This document shows positions 33,901-39,680 of a DNA stretch of 39,680 nt, piece by piece. The notes below the pieces were generated by a model that saw nothing but the letters and a program-made list of their open reading frames with translations, was not told where the DNA came from and ran no database searches. This DNA comes from Deltaproteobacteria bacterium (GTDB taxonomy: Bacteria; SAR324; NAC60-12). Each line of letters opens with the position of its first letter. Within the stretch, counting starts at the first letter, position 1. The position numbers and the translations under genes are program-made. Where the stretch lies: positions 1 through 39,680 of the forward strand of contig NYXK01000221.1 of NCBI GenBank assembly GCA_002685535.1, written 5' to 3'.

Positions 33901-34955
33901 ACCTGATCAACGGTCTACCTATCGCCAGATCCTTGGTATGTGTATATCCATTGGTCAAACATACAATTGCTAATAGACCTTCGAAGCTTATCTCAGATCC
34001 TGATGACACTACTTTGTTCAATGAGTCCGCGACTTTCCTGAATAACGAGTACATCATCCGGAATGCACTGCTAATCTGCCCAGTCATGGATAGCCATACA
34101 GTCAACAATGGAAACAGAATCGTCTACCTTCCCCTTGGATCCAAATGGTATGATTTCAACCTTCGGATCGATGGCAGTTATGGCGTGGCACTCTTACCGT
34201 ATGTCAAGGGTGGCAGTGTGTTTAACTACAGTGCATACATTGGAAACGATCCGGCCCACATGCCCTTTGTGACTCCGATATATATCAGAGAAGGTGATTA
34301 AATATTGCTCTTGGGAATGAAGGTATCTGATTCAATGTGCTTTAGGCTCGATCATTCCACAACTTCAAGTCCGCCAATCCTTGAGCGATACAATAAACGT
34401 CAACCCATTTACTATTCACGTCTATCCCGGCAAGCCAACGGCAAGTAAACGTTCCAACTTTTCAGGGTCCAAATGTAATTAACATTCCTATGTACAGTCG
34501 TATTCAATGTATTTAGATGACGGTGTCTCACGCAGCAGCGCCCCAACCGGACTTCCTCAATATGGCTCCGATGACAGCGAAGCAAAGGGCGAATACCGTG
34601 AAGTGAAGATTAGCCATGTAATGCCGTTCCCTTCAAGCATCCCACATCCCTTCCAACTCTTGCAAATCTAATCTTGAAATTATAGAACAAATCCGGAAAC
34701 AAGCGCACCGTCACTCTTTTGAACATCCATGATGGATACAACCCCACCGCCCTCCATGGGGAGACATATACTATCGTGATCTGGCGTGATCCAAAATTGG
34801 AGTCTACTGTGCCATCCGTTACTTTCACAGCTGCGAACGGACAATCATTGGCTGGAGAGTGCAGCTCCACGTACAATGACAGTGTATTGGCAACGATTGC
34901 GACTGTGCCAGTCTCTTTGTATCGGGGGGAAATCAACATCAACCTGTCGTACTAA
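30904..34955 (+). CDS. Alpha-1,4-glucan lyase (GH31, EC 4.2.2.13)
   Basis: Eighteen exons: 30904-31196, 31244-31367, 31430-31525, 31578-31806, 31857-31920, 31966-32163, 32216-32283, 32335-32435, 32484-32659, 32704-32938, 32988-33133, 33189-33605, 33658-33700, 33750-33935, 33987-34293, 34346-34440, 34498-34617, 34686-34955. They give 1055 uninterrupted residues, the usual glucan-lyase length. The enzyme removes glucose from non-reducing ends of starch or glycogen by elimination, yielding 1,5-anhydro-D-fructose. Lyase-type blocks recalled from algal and cup-fungus enzymes are present: GMHIDVDFQEQYRTFTWDP, NITPIITLNGG, YPYHGGVSYGG, FVWQDMTTPA (nucleophile about D562, where alpha-glucosidases read I-D-M-N-E), GLWTGDNASTW, IAGVDMGGF (acid/base about D684), FQEPYQY and MYLDDGVSR. 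No signal peptide, so probably intracellular. Intron 34441-34497 starts GC-AAGT, a GC-AG intron. Intron 33936-33986 has no stop and keeps frame. Confidence 0.93.
34441..34497 (+). other. GC-AG intron in the glucan lyase gene
   Basis: The exon ends ...CCAACG and the intron begins GCAAGT, the classic strong GC donor, ending TACAG. Using it joins YPGKPT to SYSMYLDDG in frame with the same spacing as remembered algal lyases. The nearby GT (GTAAAC, 4 bp further on) would shift the frame. Confidence 0.75.
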
Positions 34956-35477
34956 AGGAAGGCATGAGCTTAAGAGAATGTATTTGCGCTACTTAACTTG
35001 AAAATTACCACGCTATGCATTACTAGGAGTTCTATTGATATCCTCAGAAAAACTTTTCTAGCGTTCTGTCAATTACAAAGCAGATAGCTTCAAGGATTGC
35101 TCAAAAAAGAAAGTTAGACATCAGAGGTTTCGATACAATAAGGCCAGATAACTGGTTTTGACAAGTAGAGGATTGCTTAGGTTATACATCTCTATTTGGC
35201 AGGAGAGTCGAGTCTGCAGAGCTCTGTTTGACAACAGGCGTGGCCGGGCGCGGGCGCAGATCCACTTGTGAGCAGAGTTTTGAAAATGAATCGTGAGAGG
35301 CAAGAATGGAGCAGGAAAATGTAGCTACAATGAGCTCTGATAACGGGATAACGTAATACTTGATGGATCTTCCAATTACTAACAGGGCATGATCATTTAA
35401 TCTGGGAATCATCTTATTTACCATACACAACCACTCTTCGTAATTCTCATCTCATCATTGAAAATATCAACCCATTC
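34956..35477. other. Convergent intergenic region after glucan lyase
   Basis: About 520 bp holding the glucan lyase 3' UTR. A GC-rich patch near 35239-35260 (GGCCGGGCGCGGGCGC) stands out from the AT-rich surroundings, but I cannot assign it. No gene supported. Confidence 0.4.
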
Positions 35478-35647
35478 TCAATGCACCATACTCTTCCCAA
35501 TTTCACTCTGCCAACCCTTTGCCCGCTCAAACCCATTCGAATGTGTCTGATAATCCATCAACGCTTGATAAACTTCTTCTTGAGTGTTCAGTACGAAAGG
35601 TCCATATTGGACGACCTTTTGATCGAGAGGTAGACCGGCGACGAGGA
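35478..35647 (-). pseudogene. Orphan C-terminal exon of a pirin-family protein
   Basis: Reading the minus strand from 35647, the frame gives LVAGLPLDQKVVQYGPFVLN, then TQEEVYQALMDYQ and NGFERAKGWQSEIGKSM, stopping at 35478-35480. These are the last 55 or so residues of the pirin family, whose members are iron-binding cupins, some with quercetinase activity. It is preceded by a good splice acceptor (ATACTAAC branch point, CTATATAG). On the far side I find no upstream pirin exon, and the cupin metal-ligand motifs are absent from the window. It looks like the remains of a gene whose 5' part was deleted or mutated beyond recognition. An intact pirin split by long introns is less likely. Confidence 0.72.
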
Positions 35648-35794
35648 CTATATAGAAGAATTGTTAGTATCTGTTCATTGAAAGCTTGACATCTGTACAA
35701 AAAGGAGATAAAAGTGGAGAAAGGGGAAGTTCGCCGAGTCATGCGTGTCTGGCTAAATCCCGCAGCTGACTTTTGCCCAGGCCGACCTCGGCTA

Positions 35795-36122
35795 TCAATC
35801 AAGAGGCTCATTGGCTGGCAAAGTCGCACAAATTGTCCAGAACTTTCCTGGACATGGAGCCAAATAAGCACTTCCCATCATCAGCAACTGTGGATTATGG
35901 ATAAAAACCGTCGTTGCGTTCTGCCAAGAGCCAACAGCATCAGTGAAATCTTGAAGAAATCCATCGTTGCCAGCCAAAGGTCGGCGGAAGCCGTAGTTGA
36001 AAAAGCGTTTGTGGTTTAGTGGTAAATTCTATAGATAGTGGGAGAACAGGATCCATGATATGAAGTTCTGCTGGCCGCAATCCTAACGGGAAATCGTATC
36101 TCGAACTGCCAAACATATCCAT
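35795..36122 (-). other. Overlapping minus-strand open frames, possible gene fragment
   Basis: Two minus-strand frames overlap here. One starts at ATG 36122 and reads SSRYDFPLGLRPAELHIMDP, ending at 35940. The other is open from about 36009 and reads FNYGFRRPLAGNDGFLQDF and SWQNATTVFIHNPQLLMM, ending at 35795. The composition looks protein-like and the reading could pass from the first to the second by a one-base shift or a missed splice near 36000. I do not recognise the family, and cannot link it to the pirin exon downstream. Confidence 0.3.
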
Positions 36123-36631
36123 TATCTAGCGCTACTACCTAAGACACTTTACAATTTACCGTATCTCAATAACTGAAATCCTGACAAGGTAACAATGGCA
36201 TTTACACATGTTCCGCATTTGGAAAAATTGACTTCGAAAGGTTACTTTACATAAATCTGTTCATGCGCCCTTGTGCAAGTGCAACGTTAAGTAAGCAACG
36301 GAACGGCATAGCGGCCAACTTCGCAACAGGAAGTCGTTTATCAACTTCCCGTGTGAATAGTCTTATCATTCTCGGCTCGCGTAACCATCCAACCAGTCGC
36401 ATTTCTATTAGTCAAGGAATTCTGAACTCCCAAACGGTCATCTATAAGAGGAAATTGAACCCACGCAGATTCGGTTCCCCCCTTTTCCTCCAACAAAAAC
36501 GAATTTTTTGATACTTGAAACTCATCAAGTAACAAGAAACATTTGTTATGAGACTCTCCTGGCTTAAAATAATTCCCCAAGGAAATTCTATTGCACACGA
36601 AAACGTAAACATATCTTAAAATCCTAGTCTC

Positions 36632-37036
36632 ATGACTTTCCAATCACCTCATAGTCCTGACGGCGTAGATCTACCCTTTCTCCTGGATGTTAAACCACTT
36701 GCACTTAAACCGCAAAAACTAGCGTACCGCGAGAAAAATTTGCCTCCAACTCCCCCGACCGAAGAAGAAAGATATCTACAGAAGGAAATTGAAGATCTTC
36801 GTCGCGAGAATGCCATTCTTCGGAGACAAATCAACGTCTGGGCTCACCAAGTTCGGCAATACCGACAGATTACCGCTGCGACAAAGTCCTTCAGTAAAGA
36901 AGCTCTAGTTGGGATAAAGCATATCCAGGATGCAATCTTTGTAATGAAGAGAACCGAGAGAGCAGTTCAAAAGGAAAGGATGGCACACCAGTTTGACGAG
37001 GGAGATAACGATTTCGTCGAAGCCAACAAGTTTTAA
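36632..37036 (+). CDS. Small coiled-coil hypothetical protein
   Basis: Single exon of 134 residues, not recognised. The N-terminal third is Pro-rich (NLPPTPPTEEERY). From about residue 47 a charged heptad-like helix begins (LQKEIEDLRRENAILRRQIN), which would form a coiled coil, followed by a basic helical stretch and an acidic end. It has no membrane segment or signal peptide. A short AT-rich promoter precedes it and the next stop in frame is close upstream, so ATG 36632 is the natural start. The leucine zipper-like helix lacks an adjacent bZIP basic region, so I do not call it a transcription factor. It may be a real small gene; codon statistics or RNA evidence would decide. Confidence 0.45.
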   Translation: MTFQSPHSPDGVDLPFLLDVKPLALKPQKLAYREKNLPPTPPTEEERYLQKEIEDLRRENAILRRQINVWAHQVRQYRQITAATKSFSKEALVGIKHIQDAIFVMKRTERAVQKERMAHQFDEGDNDFVEANKF

Positions 37037-37994
37037 AATGAACTCTTTAATAACTCTGGTGCTTTTGGCCGTTATATAAGTTGAAGACGTGAAATGCACT
37101 GTCGCGTCGAAATCTGACACTTGTGGCTGTCCCCTTACCTGCTTGTACCCCGAGGTACCGTTCGCTGTTTATTTTGTCACCCCTCCGAGCTACCGAAAGC
37201 TGGTCATAATAGATAGTGGCAGGCCAACGAGGACAGAACAGTTGGTCTAAGAAACAGAAGGTCCTCACAGCTTACTAGGAGACTTGTGAGGTGCGGAATT
37301 TTTGGTAGTGGACAACGATGAGCATTGTATCGAGTCAAGCACGATAACTGGGCACCCAAAGCGCCTGTAGACGTGCGAACAGTCCGTATAATTCTAAAAT
37401 ATAATTATAATCAACAGATACAGAACTCGAAAAACAAGTCTATATCACCGCCCTCGATATTAAAACCTCCAGCCAAGGTGTCGCGGATGAGCGATGCGCT
37501 CTTGCCGGAGACAGCGAGAGCCTCAGTGGTGCTGACTGCTAGAACGCCCGCTGCAGAAGATGACATTGTGCCAAAACCATCGAGAGCCCCAGTGGCGTAT
37601 ATGTACAAGCGGAGGATGTGGACAATAAGACTGCTGTCTGCACAATAGACAGAAAGCTAATGGATTGGCCTTCTGTTGAATGTGGATGGAGGTAGCCGGC
37701 GCTGGCTTCGCGACTGCTTCATGGTATGGGGAATTGTCGTTCTTCGTTGATCTTCTGGCGCAGTGATAATAATGGTCGGATGGATGTTACAATTAGGCAA
37801 ATAGAAATAGAGGTTGGCCTTGGCCTTGCTTTCCCTCAGCCTTGCTTGTCGTGTCTGTTTGATTTGTTCCCTGGCCGTAAATCATATTGTGTCATCCCCC
37901 GTGCTTGAAGTCATTACCGCGCTATCATCCTCTAAGCTGCTATTGTATTGACATCTTCGGAGTGCCATCGTAGTCTCATCGTACTGCTTCGACT
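37037..37994. other. Intergenic with uncertain short frames
   Basis: About 960 bp. Overlapping frames on both strands at 37325-37648 (+) and 37411-37608 (-) lack motifs, and I call neither. The minus-strand frame is rich in Ala and Gly, which reflects base composition. No repeat or RNA gene seen. Confidence 0.35.
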
Positions 37995-38231
37995 TTGGAT
38001 GTCTTTGCACTCGAGCCGGACATGCCATTCAAACTGAACTGCGGTGACGGTCACGTTGTCGAAGTAGGCAACGTGGGGATCATTGATCTAGGCGAAAGTG
38101 AAGAAGTCTTGAAGCAAGAGAATATCTCAGGGCTCATAGGAGGACGAAAGACTCGACAACTATGCACAGTATCTTTTACGAAACTATCTATTCAACTGCT
38201 GCCAGGTGGATATGACTCAGCACCAGAGTAA
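37995..38231 (+). CDS. Possible small hypothetical protein
   Basis: A 78-codon frame (from ATG 37998 or an upstream alternative start at 37995) with a plausible globular composition: LNCGDGHVVEVGNVGIIDLG, then SFTKLSIQLLPGGYDS. I do not recognise it. It ends 60 bp from the convergent 179-residue gene. It is too short to trust without expression or homology support. Confidence 0.25.
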   Translation: MDVFALEPDMPFKLNCGDGHVVEVGNVGIIDLGESEEVLKQENISGLIGGRKTRQLCTVSFTKLSIQLLPGGYDSAPE

Positions 38232-38291
38232 AATCAAGAATACAATTAAAATTTCCCAGTCGAAAACATACTATAATACACAAGAGAAACA

Positions 38292-38831
38292 TCATTTTGT
38301 ACCTAATCCATTGCCGCAAAGCCTCTTCGACCCTCTTCCACAACCTTTATCAAAGCTCTGATTACACAATAGAACAAACTGCTGAACTTGAGGCACACCC
38401 TCATACCAGTCATTGATGATGGGATCAAAGAACTTTGTTGGTGTTTGAATAGCATTTAGTTGTGCCTTGTTTGGTTCACCAAGTTTTGATGCCCAGTCGT
38501 CGCCTTCCCCTACCTTGCCTCTGCAAATAGCTTCAACAATACCTGGCAGCTTATCCACAGGCTTGTCGATATGTCTGCCGAACAGTTGGGATACCCAGTT
38601 CTCCAATGCCTTGTCGGAAGAAAAACCAAGCAATAATATGCAGTCTAAGACTTCTCCAAAAGAACTCGGAGGGAAGTAAGCAAGCCCTGAGTATTCGCAA
38701 CTTGTAGGTAGGGCTTTTAGTCTCTCTGCAACTATATCCGGCATCTCAAAAGCTGAAGCGGATGTAAGATTTTCCGCAACTTGTACTGTGACTGAAGCCA
38801 GGTGGTGTGTGTTCTTCGTATGGGTTGTCAT
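38292..38831 (-). CDS. Hypothetical protein, 179 residues
   Basis: Single-exon minus-strand frame starting at ATG 38831. It has no signal peptide or membrane segment. The composition is that of a soluble helical protein (EMPDIVAERLKALPTSCEY, FGEVLDCILLLGFSSDK, ENWVSQLFGRHIDKP), with a Trp/Tyr patch (NDWYEGVPQVQQFVLL) and a basic Gly-rich tail (GCGRGSKRLCGNG). I do not recognise a family. The minisatellite begins about 30 bp upstream of the ATG, so the promoter is made largely of repeat. On the coding strand that repeat is pyrimidine-rich, which is common upstream of fungal genes. Real-gene status is moderately likely because of the length and normal amino-acid use. Confidence 0.5.
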   Translation of the reverse strand: MTTHTKNTHHLASVTVQVAENLTSASAFEMPDIVAERLKALPTSCEYSGLAYFPPSSFGEVLDCILLLGFSSDKALENWVSQLFGRHIDKPVDKLPGIVEAICRGKVGEGDDWASKLGEPNKAQLNAIQTPTKFFDPIINDWYEGVPQVQQFVLLCNQSFDKGCGRGSKRLCGNGLGTK

Positions 38832-38860
38832 GTTGGTGAGGAAGTGATTGATAAATAGAA

Positions 38861-39306
38861 GAGGTTGTTGATGCCAGAAGAGGTTGATGGGAGAAGGGGT
38901 TGTTGATAAGAGACGAGGTCGTCGATAGCAGAGGGGGTGGTTGATAAAGGATGAGATCGTTGATGGGAGAGGGGTTTGTCGATAAAAGAGGGGTTGTTGA
39001 TGATGGATGAGGTCGTTGAAGGGAGAGGGGGTCGTTGATAGGAGAGGGGTTGTTGATGAGGGATGAGGTTGTTAATGGGAGAGGGGGTCGTTGATAGGAG
39101 AGGGGTTATTGATGAGGGATGAGGGTCGTTGAAGGGAGAGAGGGTCGTCGATAGGAGAGGGGCAGTTGATGAGGGATAAGGTCGTTGATGGGAGTCATCG
39201 ATAGGAGGGGGGTCGTTAATGACGGATGAGGTTGTTGATGGGAGAGGGGGTCGTCGATAGGAAAAGGGTTGTTGATGAGGGATGAGGTCGTTGATGGGAG
39301 AGGGGG
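38861..39306. repeat. Purine-rich tandem repeat (minisatellite)
   Basis: Imperfect tandem array of about 450 bp. Sub-units of about 15-20 bp recur, such as GTTGATGAGGGATGAGG, GTTGATGGGAGAGGGGG and TCGTTGATAGGAGAGGGG. In the better-kept right half they alternate to give a period of about 54 bp, for example copies starting near 39052 and 39106. The plus strand is almost pure purine plus T (GTTGATRGGAGAGGG core). A minus-strand frame crosses the array because the period is a multiple of three (39106-39453), but its Ser/Thr/Pro/Leu product reflects the repeat rather than a gene. Confidence 0.88.
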
Positions 39307-39680
39307 TATGAATTCGGAGAGCGGGACAGGTTGGAGCAGATTTTGAGTCCTGCTATGGCCAACAGTGTAAGCGCTGGTGGGCCTGGCTGGGCTCGGCCCG
39401 CCGCTATCCTTTCGGTTGGATATGATCGCAAGGTTGAACTTTGCTTGGATCACCTATTCACATGGCCTGATCTTCTCAATTGAACACATTCAAGGTGTGC
39501 GGGAGTGGCTAGGGTATAGATTTTCAAAAACGTAATAGGAGATTTTGCGGTGTGCTCATAATTCTATGATGATTGAAGTCGATGTACCGGTTAAATTTTC
39601 CTGCACGGAGGTTTTTCCGCAACGCAGGGGTGGACGTTATAACCGTAAACATCGAGATAATTTACAAGGGCGGACCAGAC
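39307..39680. other. Right-edge region, no supported gene
   Basis: About 370 bp. It contains a GC-rich near-palindrome around 39378-39403 (GGGCCTGGCTGGGCTCGGCCC) within otherwise AT-balanced sequence. The window ends before any gene can be recognised. Confidence 0.4.

Noticed and set aside
37325..37648. Overlapping plus and minus frames of 107 and 65 codons
   Set aside because: Neither has a motif; they overlap each other and cannot be told from chance.
38861..39306. Regular repeat that might be a CRISPR array
   Set aside because: There are no unique spacers; units are contiguous and imperfect, and the genome is fungal. It is a minisatellite.
39106..39453. 115-codon Ser/Thr/Pro/Leu-rich minus-strand frame
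   Set aside because: It stays open because the repeat period is a multiple of three; the product mirrors the repeat.

Overview
This is eukaryotic DNA from a filamentous ascomycete (Pezizomycotina). The evidence is short GT-AG introns (about 41-115 bp) in most genes, some of them with recognisable GCTAAC/GCTGAC-type branch points, and typical fungal families: a rhodopsin-like 7-TM protein, a HET-domain protein, a LaeA-like methyltransferase and an asco-laccase. The intron-rich style suggests Leotiomycetes or Pezizomycetes, but that is inference. Gene density is moderate and several loci are decayed, as in an accessory region. Gene models below were built by hand from splice sites, reading phase and remembered family motifs; no alignment or transcript data were available.

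Layout. 1-5134: a rhodopsin-like membrane protein (+) convergent with a GMC oxidoreductase (-). 5135-8559: intergenic DNA and a broken MFS transporter (+). 8940-10338: a LaeA-like methyltransferase in nine exons, three of them under 30 nt. 10870-12841: a pseudogene (-) joining a STAND-type N-terminal region, a ubiquitin-like region, a Cys4 knuckle and a chromodomain, interrupted by two in-frame stops. 13193-13846: a HAD phosphatase (-) whose end looks frameshifted. 15068-17667: a phytanoyl-CoA-dioxygenase-like enzyme (+) convergent with an FAD monooxygenase (-). 18637-19440: a YdcF/DUF218 protein strikingly like the bacterial form. 21737-23794: a C2H2 regulator. 24994-27192: a HET-domain protein. 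27814-29998: a secreted laccase (-), divergent from 30904-34955, an 18-exon alpha-1,4-glucan lyase (+). 35478-39680: an orphan pirin exon, small uncharacterised ORFs and a purine-rich minisatellite.

The main discovery is the alpha-1,4-glucan lyase. This GH31 enzyme cleaves starch or glycogen by elimination, giving 1,5-anhydro-D-fructose. To my knowledge it is characterised only in a few red algae and cup fungi/morels. The model closes to an uninterrupted 1055-residue protein with both catalytic aspartates, and uses one GC-AG intron. It shares a 905-bp divergent promoter with a laccase whose type-1 copper axial position reads Met, whereas asco-laccases usually have Leu there. Co-regulation of the two, or a link to antimicrobial anhydrofructose products, is a hypothesis.

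The PhyH-like/FAD-monooxygenase pair, with a LaeA-like methyltransferase a few kb away, could be a small tailoring-enzyme group, but no backbone synthase is visible. Broken genes (MFS, chromodomain protein, HAD, pirin) lie among intact ones. The stop codons in the chromodomain gene fit CpA-to-TpA changes, as repeat-induced point mutation would make, but the case rests on few sites.
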